A stretch of 64,000 nucleotides of DNA from Saccharopolyspora phatthalungensis (GTDB lineage Bacteria; Actinomycetota; Actinomycetes; Mycobacteriales; Pseudonocardiaceae). The translations under genes were made by a program, and so were the position numbers. The stretch is from assembly GCF_014203395.1 (NCBI RefSeq), contig NZ_JACHIW010000001.1, positions 2,356,001-2,420,000 on the forward strand, in the 5' to 3' direction. Positions 16,893 to 24,684 of the stretch are shown in pieces. The notes beneath the pieces are model-generated. The model did no database searches and was not told where the DNA came from. It saw only the letters and a list, made by a program, of their open reading frames with translations. The first letter of the stretch is position 1. Each line of letters starts with the position of its first letter.

Positions 16893-17046
16893 GGTCTGGC
16901 CTGGTGCGAACTACTCAGGAGCAGGGGGGTCGTTCGACCATCGCAGGTGTCCCGTGTGTCCCGCTACTCTCGATAGAGCACGTGCGTGAGGTTTCCGTCG
17001 GAGGGGAAGCCGACGGCGCGACACGTGCCGAAGGGCACGGTGAAGC

Positions 17047-17271
17047 ATGTCTGCGAACTCCGAACCCAGCCAGCAGGCGCCGCCGAGCATGGGCCAGGTG
17101 CGGTTCCTCACCGTTGCAGAGGTCGCCAAGCTGATGCGGGTGTCGAAGATGACGGTCTACCGGCTCGTGCATGCCGGCGAGCTACCCGCGGCACGGGTGG
17201 GACGTTCGTTTCGGGTCGCCGAGAAGGATGTCCACGCGTATCTGGAGAGCGCCTACTACAACGCGGGCTGA
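17047..17271 (+). CDS. Excisionase-type (MerR-like) helix-turn-helix protein
   Basis: A 74-residue single-domain DNA-binding protein. FLTVAEVAKLMRVSKMTVYRLV is a winged-helix HTH of the excisionase/BldC type, followed by ELPAARVGRSFRVAEKDVHAYL, the wing. It matches the small HTH gene after proC in mycobacteria (Rv0500A). Targets are unknown. The ~150-bp upstream region contains no other gene. This is a different protein from BldC, which is encoded at 42.7 kb. Confidence 0.92.
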   Translation: MSANSEPSQQAPPSMGQVRFLTVAEVAKLMRVSKMTVYRLVHAGELPAARVGRSFRVAEKDVHAYLESAYYNAG

Positions 17272-17546
17272 CATCGACTGGCCTGGTATTCGCCCAGGTG
17301 GTCGGCCGTGAGTTTGTTGGGCGGTCAGCGCGGCCCAGCAGGCTCGCGGCTCCCACCGGCGCCCCGCGCCTAGTCGCCGCGCCGCGGCCGGTTGCGGGTG
17401 CCCACCGGCGTTTCGAGGACCACGGCGGCAGGCCCGGACACCTGGGCAGGTAAAGTTTTGGGTTGGTCGTGCCAGGTGCGCGCGCTCATGCGGCTTGCAC
17501 CGGTGCGGGAGACGTTCGAACTGCCGTCAAGAGTGAAGGAGTCCGC

Positions 17547-17648
17547 ATGGGCTCGGTCATCAAGAAGCGCCGCAAGCGCATGTCCAAGAAGAAGCACCGC
17601 AAGCTGCTCCGCAAGACGCGCGTTCAGCGTCGCAAATTGGGCAAGTGA
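17547..17648 (+). CDS. Small ribosomal subunit protein bS22
   Basis: A 33-residue, extremely basic peptide: [20 protein letters not shown] and a basic tail with RRKLGK. This is the AURKAIP1/COX24-domain protein found in nearly all actinobacteria (Rv0500B), seen in mycobacterial ribosome structures as bS22 in the small subunit. GAAGGAG lies 5 nt before the ATG and a strong terminator follows, so it is transcribed from its own ~275-bp upstream region or with the HTH gene. Such short genes are often missed by annotation. Confidence 0.93.
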   Translation: MGSVIKKRRKRMSKKKHRKLLRKTRVQRRKLGK

Positions 17649-17655
17649 CCTGCGC

Positions 17656-17692
17656 ACCGCCGTCGACCGCAGGGTCGGCGGCGGTTGTTTTT
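17656..17692 (+). terminator. Rho-independent terminator after bS22
   Basis: A 13-bp stem (17656-17668 with 17673-17685, one T-G pair) and a 4-nt loop, followed by TGTTTTT. One of the clearest intrinsic terminators in the window. Confidence 0.93.
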
Positions 17693-17863
17693 GGCTGGCC
17701 CCGGAATCCGGACGGGCCTCACATACTGTCCGGTCCCCCCGGCTTCGCCAACCGACCCGTTGTTCCGGCCCCTCGTTGTTCCGACCCTGTTGTGCGCAGG
17801 TGACCGGCGCAGTCGGCGGTAGCATCGCAATCGTCGGCCGTGCCGGAGAGCGCAGGGAGGGAC

Positions 17864-18898
17864 ATGGGCCCGAATGTCGTGCTGGTGACGGGTGTCAGCC
17901 GCTTCCTGGGCGGACACCTCGCGGCGCGGCTGGCGGCCAACCCGGCGGTGGAGCGGGTTCTCGGGGTGGACACCGTGCAGCCCGGTCGCGATTTGCTGCG
18001 CCGGATGGGACGCACCGAGTTCGTCCGCGCCGACATCCGCAACCCGCTGATCAGCAAGGTGATCTCCAACGCCCGGGTCGACACCGTGGTGCACGCGGCG
18101 GTCAATTCCCACTCCGCGCCCGGTGGGCGGGCCACGATGAAGGAGATGAACGTCATCGGCACCATGCAGCTGCTGGCCGCCTGCCAGCAGTCGCCACTGG
18201 TGCGCAAGGTGGTGGTCCGGTCGACCTGTGCCGTCTACGGGTCGAGCTCGCGGGACCCGGCGGTGTTCACCGAGGACATCGAGCCGAAGGACCTGCCGTC
18301 CTCCGGCTACGCCAAGGACGCGGTGGAGATCGAGGGCTACGTGCGCGGCTTCGGCCGGCGGCGGCCCGACGTGGACATCACCACGCTGCGGTTCAGCAAC
18401 CTGATCGGCCCGCGCATCGACGCCGTCCTCACCCGCTACTTCTCGCTGCCGGTGGTGCCGACGGTGCTAGGTTTCGATGCGCGGCTGCAGCTGCTGCATT
18501 CCGAGGACGCCCTGGCGGTGCTGGAGCGGGCGACGATGGCGGAGCGGCCTGGTGTGTTCAACGTGGCCGGTGCGGGGGTGTTGATGCTCTCGCAGGCGAT
18601 CCGGCGCGCCGGTCGCGTCGCGATACCGTTGCCGAGCATTACGGTGTCGCCGCTGACCCAGTTCTTCCGCAGCGCCCGCCTGGTCGATTTCTCGCCGGAG
18701 CAGCTGCGGTACCTCAACTTCGGCCGCGTGCTGGACACCACGAGGCTGCGCGGGGAGTTCGGGTTCAACCCGCGCTGGACGACCCGGCAGGCATTCGACG
18801 ACTTCGTGCGCGGCCGGGGCCTGCGGCCGGTGGTCGACCCGGAGACCGTCATGGCGTTGGAGCGCAGCGCCGGAGACCTATTGGCGAAGCTGCGGTGA
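17864..18898 (+). CDS. NAD-dependent epimerase/dehydratase (GalE2-like)
   Basis: A 344-residue extended SDR. VVLVTGVSRFLGGHLAARLA is the NAD-binding loop (TGVSRFLG in place of the usual TGGAGFIG), HAAVNSH follows, then VVRSTCAVYG and, where YxxxK is expected, SGYAKDAVE, which keeps Tyr and Lys in YAKD rather than canonical spacing. It matches the Rv0501 (galE2) position after bS22. True substrate unknown; UDP-glucose epimerase activity should not be assumed. The ATG at 17864 is close to AGGGAGG (3-nt gap); a GTG at 17840 is an alternative. Confidence 0.85.
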   Translation: MGPNVVLVTGVSRFLGGHLAARLAANPAVERVLGVDTVQPGRDLLRRMGRTEFVRADIRNPLISKVISNARVDTVVHAAVNSHSAPGGRATMKEMNVIGTMQLLAACQQSPLVRKVVVRSTCAVYGSSSRDPAVFTEDIEPKDLPSSGYAKDAVEIEGYVRGFGRRRPDVDITTLRFSNLIGPRIDAVLTRYFSLPVVPTVLGFDARLQLLHSEDALAVLERATMAERPGVFNVAGAGVLMLSQAIRRAGRVAIPLPSITVSPLTQFFRSARLVDFSPEQLRYLNFGRVLDTTRLRGEFGFNPRWTTRQAFDDFVRGRGLRPVVDPETVMALERSAGDLLAKLR

Positions 18899-18908
18899 TG
18901 GAGGCGGA

Positions 18909-18962
18909 ATGAGCGACAACCGCACGTTCGGTGCTCATGCTCGGCCGGATGTGGGGGCGTGA
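18909..18962 (+). CDS. Possible 17-codon ORF coupled to the acyltransferase
   Basis: ATG 18909 is preceded by GGAGG (18900-18904, 4-nt gap) and encodes MSDNRTFGAHARPDVGA. Its TGA (18960-18962) shares one base with ATG 18962 of the acyltransferase. The strong ribosome site and stop/start overlap suggest real translation and coupling, but no homologue is known. Confidence 0.4.
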   Translation: MSDNRTFGAHARPDVGA

Positions 18963-19885
18963 TGGCGGATGCGCAGGTGATTCCGCTGCGCGCGGCGGAC
19001 CGGGAGCAGTTGCGCGCCTCGGAGCCGGCGGGGCCGGACCAGCCGGGATGGGAAGACGCCGTCATCGACATGCTCGCGTTTGCCCGTCGGCGGTTGCTCG
19101 GTGACTACGAAGTCGACGAGTTCGGCTTCGACCAGGAGCTGACCGACGAGGTCTTCCTCCGCATGCTGCGGCCGTTCTACGAGAAGTGGTTCCGGGCCGA
19201 GGTGATCGGTGGGCACCATGTGCCCGCGGAACGCGGTGCGCTCGTGGTGGCCAACCACTCCGGCACGCTGCCGTGGGATGCGCTGATGACCACGGTCGCG
19301 GTGCACGACCACCACCCGGCGGCCCGGCACCTGCGGATGCTCGGAGCCGATCTGGTGTTCCGGATGCCGATGCTCGGCGCGTTGGCGCGCAAGGCCGGGC
19401 ACACGCTGGCCTGCAACCCGGATGCGGAGCGGTTGCTGACCAACGATGAGCTGGTCGGCGTGTGGCCCGAAGGCTTCAAGGGCATCGGCAAGCCGTTCAA
19501 GGACCGGTACAAGTTGCAGCGCTTCGGGCGCGGCGGATTCGTCTCGGCGGCCCTGCGCACCGGAGCGCCGATCGTGCCCTGCGCCATCGTCGGCGCGGAG
19601 GAGATCTACCCGAAGCTGGCGGACATCAAGCCGCTCGCGCGGCTGCTCGGGGTGCCGTACTTCCCGGTCACGCCGCTGTTCCCGCACTTTGGGCCGCTCG
19701 GTGCGGTGCCGCTGCCGTCCAAGTGGTACATCGAGTTCGGGGAACCGATCGAGACCTCGTCGTACCCGGAGGGGGCGGCGGACGACCCGATGCTGATCTT
19801 CAGCCTCAGCGACCAGGTCCGCGAGATCATCCAGCAGACCCTGTACCGGCTGCTTTCCCAACGCACCAACGTCTTCCTCGGCTGA
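18962..19885 (+). CDS. PlsC-like 1-acylglycerol-phosphate acyltransferase family protein
   Basis: A 307-residue acyltransferase of the Rv0502 type, following the epimerase as in mycobacteria. VVANHSGTLPWDALM is the acyltransferase motif I, spaced HX6D rather than the common HX4D; VWPEGFKGIGKPF is motif III (EGx), and APIVPCAIVG is motif IV. A helical N-terminal extension (residues 1-80) precedes the domain. No clear membrane span is present. It probably acylates a lysophospholipid or glycolipid. Translation is likely coupled to the 17-codon ORF ending at its start. Confidence 0.88.
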   Translation: MADAQVIPLRAADREQLRASEPAGPDQPGWEDAVIDMLAFARRRLLGDYEVDEFGFDQELTDEVFLRMLRPFYEKWFRAEVIGGHHVPAERGALVVANHSGTLPWDALMTTVAVHDHHPAARHLRMLGADLVFRMPMLGALARKAGHTLACNPDAERLLTNDELVGVWPEGFKGIGKPFKDRYKLQRFGRGGFVSAALRTGAPIVPCAIVGAEEIYPKLADIKPLARLLGVPYFPVTPLFPHFGPLGAVPLPSKWYIEFGEPIETSSYPEGAADDPMLIFSLSDQVREIIQQTLYRLLSQRTNVFLG

Positions 19886-20093
19886 CGGCCGGGGCCTGCT
19901 CGCGTCCCGAAGTCGAGCCGACGGTCACCGGTCGAATCAGGGTCGACCGGGTTCGAGCCGGGGTTCGGCGCTCGCCCGCTGCCGCGGCCGGCAGACGGTG
20001 CGTCCGTCAGAACGAACCTGGCCGGGCCACCCGGACTGATGATCCGTGGCTTTCGGAAATGCGCCGACGCCGGTCTCGTGGGAAGGATGCATC

Positions 20094-20341
20094 ATGACCC
20101 AGACGACCGCGGCGGCGTCGGACCGCTCGATGCCCGCGCGCGGCTGGCAGATCTTCATGGGCATCGTCACGACCTTGGCAGGCATCGTGCTGATCGTCTC
20201 GCCGCTGGCCTCGGTGACGCTGCTGGTCCTGTCGGCGGGGTCTGGCTGGTCATCCTGGGCGTCGTGGAGATCATCACGGCCCTGCGGATCCGCCTCGCCG
20301 TGAAGCGGGTCGGCAAGGCGTCGTTCCCGACGCCCGAATGA
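20094..20341 (+). pseudogene. DUF308/HdeD-like membrane protein, frameshifted
   Basis: From ATG 20094 the frame reads GWQIFMGIVTTLAGIVLIVS and a second hydrophobic stretch to LLVLSAG, then loses membrane character. In the -1 frame the expected continuation, VWLVILGVVEIITALRIRL, runs to the stop at 20341. Joining the frames near the GGGG run at about 20235-20240 gives an ~82-residue protein with two or three membrane spans, half of a full HdeD protein. A one-base deletion or a sequencing error in the G run explains it. The ribosome site AAGGATG is weak. Confidence 0.7.
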
Positions 20342-20390
20342 CGCCGATGTCCGGGTGTGCGAGCGGGAGGGGTGCGCCCGGCCTTCGGAA

Positions 20391-20445
20391 GGGCCGGTGC
20401 AGTGGACGGGGATGCCACCGCACCGGCCCGGCTTTCGTCTTGGCC
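20391..20445 (+). terminator. Strong hairpin terminator after the DUF308 gene
   Basis: GGGCCGGTGC (20391-20400) plus GTGG pairs with CCAC plus GCACCGGCCC (20420-20429) around a 9-nt loop, followed by a T-rich stretch. Confidence 0.88.
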
Positions 20446-20568
20446 ACTGTCAGGGGTAGCGGTCATGCTGGCGCTCGGGCTTTCCTCCGTGCTGCATCCG
20501 CCGCATCCGGTTAGCCTCCGAGAACCGAATCGCATTACGCCGTTTCCGCTACTACCAAGGAGCATTCG

Positions 20569-20979
20569 GTGTCTTCTCGTCTCAATCCGTACATCAGCTA
20601 TGACGGCACTGCCCGGCAGGCCATGGAGTTCTACAAGAGCGTCTTCGGTGGCAATCTGACGCTGTCCACCTTCGGAGATATGGGCGCCGCGCCGGACCCG
20701 GCCAGCGCCGACAAGATCATGCACGCCAGTTTGGAGACCGACAGCGGTTTCACGCTGATGGCCTCCGACACCCCGCCCGGGATGGAGCACAATCCCGGCA
20801 GCAACATCTCGGTCGCCCTCACCGGGGACTCCGGCGACGAGCTGCGCGGCTACTGGGCGAAGCTGTCCGAAAGCGGCACGGTGCAGGTCCCGCTGGAGAA
20901 GCAGATGTGGGGTGACGAATTCGGCATGTGCGTGGACCAGTTCGGCATTTCCTGGATGGTCAACATCAGCGGCTCGTGA
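20569..20979 (+). CDS. VOC-superfamily (PhnB-like glyoxalase fold) protein
   Basis: A 136-residue single VOC module with paired beta-alpha-beta units: LNPYISYDGTARQAMEFYKS, then VFGGNLTLSTFGD, and a C-terminal WGDEFGMCVDQFGISWMVN. This is the PhnB-like/DUF1428-type branch often annotated as a 3-demethylubiquinone methyltransferase-like protein. The GTG start has AAGGAG 6 nt upstream. No operon partner; substrate unknown. Confidence 0.9.
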   Translation: MSSRLNPYISYDGTARQAMEFYKSVFGGNLTLSTFGDMGAAPDPASADKIMHASLETDSGFTLMASDTPPGMEHNPGSNISVALTGDSGDELRGYWAKLSESGTVQVPLEKQMWGDEFGMCVDQFGISWMVNISGS

Positions 20980-21118
20980 GCCGCGACCGGTGATCGGGCG
21001 CGGGCGGCAACGGCGTCGCGCGCCGGATCACCGGGGTCAGCGGTCGAATCCGGTTGGTACGCGCTCGGCTTCGAAGCTCGGCGAGCGGTCGTTTCCGGTC
21101 CTGATCGGAAACGGCCGC

Positions 21119-22156
21119 TCACGAGCGGTCGCGGCGCCGGTAGGCGAGACCTGCTGCCACCGCTCCGGCGATCGCGCTGGCTCCGAGCATCGAATTGAGG
21201 CCGATTCGGGCGGCCTTGCGGCCCGTCCGGAAGTCGCGGACTTCCCAGCCCCGAGCCCGGGCGATGTCACGCAGCCGCTGGTCGGGATTCACCGCCACCG
21301 CCGTGCCCACCGCCGACAGCATCGGGATGTCGTTGGCCGAGTCCGAGTACGCCGTGCAGCGGCGCAGGTCCAGTCCTTCGCTGGCGGCCAGCGCCCGCAC
21401 CGCGTGCGCCTTGGCCCGGCCGTGCAGCATCTCGCCGACCAGTCGACCCGTGTAGACCCCGTTGTCGCTGTCGGCGACCGTGCCCAGCGCGCCGGTCAGT
21501 CCGAGCCGCCGCGCGATGATCTGGGCCAGTTCCACGGGCGTCGCCGTCACCAACCAAACCCGCTGGCCCGCATCGAGGTGCATCTGGGCCAGCGATCGGG
21601 TGCCCGCCCAGATCCGGTCGGCCATCAGCTCGTCGTAGATCTCCTCGCTGAGCTCGACGAGCTCGGCGACCTTGCGGCCGGCCACGAACGAGAGCGCCTG
21701 CTCCCGGCTGGCCTGCATGTCCTGCGGATTCTCCCGGCCGCCGATCCGGAACTTCAGCTGCTGCCAGGCGAAGCCGGCCAGGTCGGTGGCGGTGAGGAAC
21801 TTGCGGGCGGCCAGGCCGCGGGCGAAGTGGAACAGCGAGGCGCCCATCATCATCGTGTTGTCGACGTCGAAGAACGCCGCGGCGGTGAGGTCGGGCGGGG
21901 TGGCCAGCGAGGCGTCCAGGCCGGGCGCGGCGGCGACGGCGGCCTCGGCGGAGGCGCGACCGGCGACCTTCGCGCTGTCGATCGGGTCGGCTCCGGGCGC
22001 GCGCAGCCCGCTCTGGTCCGCGCCATCGGCTGAGCCTTGACGTGTCGGCACCGCCGCGCCTCCCGGGGGTCCTCCGGTGTCATCGTGCGAAGTTCCAGGT
22101 CTTGCCGACCCGGGCCGAACCGGCTCAGCAGCTTCTAGCTTAAGACCTGGCTGCAA
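21119..22156 (-). CDS. HAD-IB family phosphatase (SerB1-like)
   Basis: A 345-residue HAD hydrolase. The catalytic motif [11 protein letters not shown] (DxDxT) lies near residue 97, motif II is VTATP, and motif IV is [13 protein letters not shown]. An ~90-residue Ala/Gly/Pro-rich N-terminal extension precedes the domain, and the C-terminus ends in a hydrophobic stretch with a basic tail that may anchor the protein to the membrane. It is the Rv0505c (serB1) homologue by position and motifs. Phosphoserine phosphatase activity is possible but these HAD-IB proteins often act on other substrates. The exact start is uncertain within the low-complexity N-terminus. Confidence 0.87.
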   Translation of the reverse strand: MQPGLKLEAAEPVRPGSARPGTSHDDTGGPPGGAAVPTRQGSADGADQSGLRAPGADPIDSAKVAGRASAEAAVAAAPGLDASLATPPDLTAAAFFDVDNTMMMGASLFHFARGLAARKFLTATDLAGFAWQQLKFRIGGRENPQDMQASREQALSFVAGRKVAELVELSEEIYDELMADRIWAGTRSLAQMHLDAGQRVWLVTATPVELAQIIARRLGLTGALGTVADSDNGVYTGRLVGEMLHGRAKAHAVRALAASEGLDLRRCTAYSDSANDIPMLSAVGTAVAVNPDQRLRDIARARGWEVRDFRTGRKAARIGLNSMLGASAIAGAVAAGLAYRRRDRS

Positions 22157-22192
22157 CCACGCTTGCGCACCTCCGCCGGGCTGGCCACCGGA

Positions 22193-22825
22193 TTAGCGAA
22201 GATCATCCGGCAGTAGTTGCGCGAGCCGCCGGATCGCGCGGTGCTGCAGGGCCTTCACCGCGCCCTCGTTGCGCTGCATCGCGACCGCGGTCTCGGTCAC
22301 CGACAGGCCCTGCAGGAACCGCAGCCGGATGCATTCCCGCTGGTCGGGATTCAGCTGCCGGACGCAGCGCAGCAGCTCCCGGTGGGTGGCTTCGGTGAGC
22401 ACGTGCTGCTCCGGGCCGGAGTGCGCCCGGCCGATCGCCAGGTTGTCGGTGAGGTCGGAGGTGGGGATCTCCAGCCGGTACCGGCTGGACTTGATGTGGT
22501 CGAGGACGAGGTTCTTGGCGATGGTGATGAACCAGGCCGCCACGTCGCGGCCCTGGTAGGTGATCGAAGCGATCCGGCGCAGCGCCCGCAGGAAGGTCTC
22601 GTTGGTGATGTCCTCGGCGAGGCAGTGGTCGCTGACCCGGAACAGCACGTACCGGTAGACGATCTGGGCGTACTCGTCATAGAGGTGCCCGAAGGCGTCG
22701 TTGTCGCCCCGTTGCGCGGCGCTGACGTAGGCCCAGCTCTCGGTGCCGGGCCGGGGCGGCGGAGCGAGCGGGGCGACGACGCTGCGGAACGGGGCGGGGG
22801 GTGCGAGCGTCTTCGGGCTGCTCAT
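22193..22825 (-). CDS. bldN: ECF RNA polymerase sigma factor BldN
   Basis: A 210-residue ECF sigma factor closely matching Streptomyces BldN, which directs chaplin, rodlin and mreB-related transcription during aerial growth. Region 2 (DAFGHLYDEYAQIVYRYVLFRV, with LAEDITNETFLRAL) is followed by TYQGRDVAAWFITIAKNLVL and KSSRYRLE, a BldN signature. Region 4 (QRECIRLRFLQGLSVTETA) ends with EGAVKALQHRAIRRLAQLL. The ATG at 22825 has GGAGG 10 nt upstream. As in Streptomyces it lies near rex and hemA. The cognate anti-sigma gene rsbN is not adjacent here; a SerB1-type gene follows instead. Confidence 0.9.
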   Translation of the reverse strand: MSSPKTLAPPAPFRSVVAPLAPPPRPGTESWAYVSAAQRGDNDAFGHLYDEYAQIVYRYVLFRVSDHCLAEDITNETFLRALRRIASITYQGRDVAAWFITIAKNLVLDHIKSSRYRLEIPTSDLTDNLAIGRAHSGPEQHVLTEATHRELLRCVRQLNPDQRECIRLRFLQGLSVTETAVAMQRNEGAVKALQHRAIRRLAQLLPDDLR

Positions 22826-23211
22826 CTCGTTGCGACCTCCTGCCGTCTGTGGCGGACCGGCGTGATGCCGGTGGGACGCACCGGCGCCGGTGTCATGTCG
22901 CGGTGTCCGGCGGGACACCCGCCTCCGACAGCCGACCGAGCGCGTCGCGTCGCTCGTTCGGGTCGCCAGGCTCGGGCCTGGTGCCGCAGGGGCGTGGGCG
23001 TTGGGGCAGCATACGTGTTGTTACTGGCAAGTAGGTAGTACCGGGCGGTGATGATCGGATCACGCAGAGTATTCGTTCGCATGGCCACACTTGAGATGCG
23101 AAGGTGATTTTGGACACTTGGCCAGCGTGATCGGTGGTGCTTTCGGAATCCGCCCGATGGGTACGTTGGAAACCGCGAAATCCGGCCCGAATTTCCCCCT
23201 GGAGCGAAGGC
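22826..23211. other. Intergenic region between bldN and the glutaredoxin gene
   Basis: A 386-bp divergent promoter region. No ORF with a recognisable domain lies in it. It contains the GTGAT-N6-ATCAC dyad listed separately and an AT-richer segment at 23020-23150 likely to hold promoters for both directions. Confidence 0.6.
23048..23063. promoter_or_regulatory. BldD-box-like dyad upstream of bldN
   Basis: GTGATGATCGGATCAC is a perfect inverted repeat (GTGAT, 6-nt centre, ATCAC). BldD boxes in Streptomyces are GTGA/TCAC dyads, and bldN is a known BldD target there. Assignment to BldD is inference from motif and context. Confidence 0.5.
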
Positions 23212-23448
23212 ATGCACGAGGTGACGGTGATGACCCGCGAGGGTTGCCACGCATGTGCGGACGCGATCTCCGACGTGCGGCGGATCTGTGCCGAGCTCGG
23301 TGTGTCCTGGTCGGCCCGGGACGTCGACGCCGATGCGGAATTGCGCGCCGAGTACGGCGACCGGGTGCCGGTGATCTTGATCGATGGAGCCGAGCATGGG
23401 TACTGGAAGGTCGAGGAGGACCGCTTCCGCCGCGCGCTGGCCCGCTGA
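23212..23448 (+). CDS. Glutaredoxin-like thiol-redox protein
   Basis: A 78-residue thioredoxin-fold protein. VTVMTREGCHACADAISDV carries a CHAC (CxxC) active site, and DRVPVILIDGAEHGYWKVEE has the cis-proline and final strand. It is of the DUF836/glutaredoxin-like type seen beside hemA in mycobacteria (Rv0508) and between bldN and rex in Streptomyces. Likely a cytoplasmic disulfide reductase or mycothiol-linked protein; the partner is unknown. The ATG at 23212 has GGAG 7 nt upstream. Confidence 0.88.
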   Translation: MHEVTVMTREGCHACADAISDVRRICAELGVSWSARDVDADAELRAEYGDRVPVILIDGAEHGYWKVEEDRFRRALAR

Positions 23449-23844
23449 CCCGTGATCTTGCCCGGCCGAGCGGTCCCCGGCGCCGTCCGCATGCGCTAGA
23501 CCACGCGTTTTGGCACGTCGGGGGGCTATCGGCAATGATGTCAGGGAAGGTTTGCGCTTCCGGAGCGGTCTCGGCCCTGCGACTTTGTGCCTGCGTTCAC
23601 AAATTGGTTACGGTGTATGGGTCGGGTCGCCGGATTCTCGGTGTGGATCAGCGGATCAGGTGTCGAGGCGCCGGTTGCAGTGCTCGCGGACAACGCCGAG
23701 GCCGCCGAGTGGCAGACCGGTCGGCGCTTCCTACCCGAGGAACGAAATCGGGAAGTGGGCGACGACCGTCGCGCGCGGCCGCGCCTCGCCGGGGCGCGGA
23801 GGTGTGGCAAGCCAATGCAGCAGGTAGGGCGAGGGAGATCCAGC
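23449..23844 (+). other. rex promoter and long leader
   Basis: 396 bp between the glutaredoxin gene and rex. It contains the Rex operator/promoter at 23585-23614 and then about 225 nt of apparent leader. Frames crossing the leader in phase with rex have no conserved content, so it is taken as untranslated. Confidence 0.6.
23585..23614 (+). promoter_or_regulatory. Rex operator (ROP) overlapping the rex promoter
   Basis: TTGTGCCTGCGTTCACAA (23585-23602) is an 18-bp site matching the ROP consensus TTGTGAA-N4-TTCACAA except for two positions in the left arm. TTGTGC (23585-23590) and TACGGT (23609-23614), 18 bp apart, form a plausible -35/-10 pair, so bound Rex would block the promoter. Rex-controlled rex-hem operons are known in Streptomyces. 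Confidence 0.82.
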
Positions 23845-24684
23845 GTGACGGCCCACGGAGCGGACGTGCAGGGCGGTGACGGGCAGGCCGAGGCCGGTTC
23901 CAAGCAGTCGGCGATCGAGGTCCCCGCGGCGCGGGAGCGCGCCAGGGCGATCCCGGAAGCCGCCGTCGCCCGGCTCGCGGTTTATCTGCGCGCCCTGTCC
24001 GGACTGGCCGACCAGAACGTGACCACGGTCTCCAGTGACGAGCTGGCCGTGGCCGCCGGGGTCAACTCCGCGAAGCTGCGCAAGGACCTGTCCTACATCG
24101 GCTCCTACGGCACCCGCGGCGTCGGTTACGAGGTGGCGGTGCTCATCGGGCAAATTGAGCGCACCCTCGGCCTGACCCGCAAGCACAGCGTCGCGGTGGT
24201 CGGCATCGGTAACCTCGGCCACGCGCTGGCCAACTACGGCGGCTTCCCGAGCCGCGGCTTTCCGGTCGCCGCGCTGTTCGACCTGGACCCGGACCTGGTC
24301 GGGGTGCCGGTCGGCGGCATTCCGGTCAGCCACATCGACGACATCGTCGAGGTGTGCGACGAGCGCGAGGTCACCATCGGCGTCATCGCCACCCCGGCGA
24401 AGGGCGCGCAGGAGGTCTGCGATGGTTTGGTCGCCGGGGGCGTTACGTGCATCCTGAACTTCGCGCCCGTCGTGCTGCAGGTCCCCGAGGACGTCGAGGT
24501 GCGCAAGGTCGACCTGGCGGTGGAGATGCAGATCCTGTCGTTTCACGTGGCCCGACGTCAGCAGGAAGCGGCGACGGAACTCCACCGCTCCAATGTGGAC
24601 GGTGTGAACATCGGCCCGCCGGGCGGCGGCGGTCAGATGCCGGGTGAGGTCGAATCGGCGAACAGGATGGTGGAACGGCTGTGA
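23845..24684 (+). CDS. rex: Redox-sensing transcriptional repressor Rex
   Basis: A 279-residue NADH/NAD+-sensing repressor. The N-terminal winged helix has [20 protein letters not shown] and [14 protein letters not shown]; the Rossmann domain follows with [16 protein letters not shown] and a C-terminal swapped helix. High NADH releases Rex from DNA, switching on respiratory genes. The GTG start at 23845 has GGGAG upstream; the frame is open back to 23587 but that part is not conserved. It overlaps hemA by 4 nt and its own operator lies upstream, so it probably represses the rex-hemACD operon. Confidence 0.96.
   Translation: MTAHGADVQGGDGQAEAGSKQSAIEVPAARERARAIPEAAVARLAVYLRALSGLADQNVTTVSSDELAVAAGVNSAKLRKDLSYIGSYGTRGVGYEVAVLIGQIERTLGLTRKHSVAVVGIGNLGHALANYGGFPSRGFPVAALFDLDPDLVGVPVGGIPVSHIDDIVEVCDEREVTIGVIATPAKGAQEVCDGLVAGGVTCILNFAPVVLQVPEDVEVRKVDLAVEMQILSFHVARRQQEAATELHRSNVDGVNIGPPGGGGQMPGEVESANRMVERL

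Noticed and set aside
17864..18898. Calling the epimerase a UDP-glucose 4-epimerase
   Set aside because: The nucleotide loop and catalytic tyrosine region deviate from true GalE, so only the general family is assigned.
20225..20250. Programmed -1 ribosomal frameshift in the DUF308 gene
   Set aside because: No canonical slippery heptamer or downstream structure is evident at the G run; mutation or sequencing error is simpler.
23587..23844. In-frame N-terminal extension of Rex
   Set aside because: The extension overlaps the predicted promoter and Rex operator, is not Rex-like, and the GTG at 23845 has a ribosome site.
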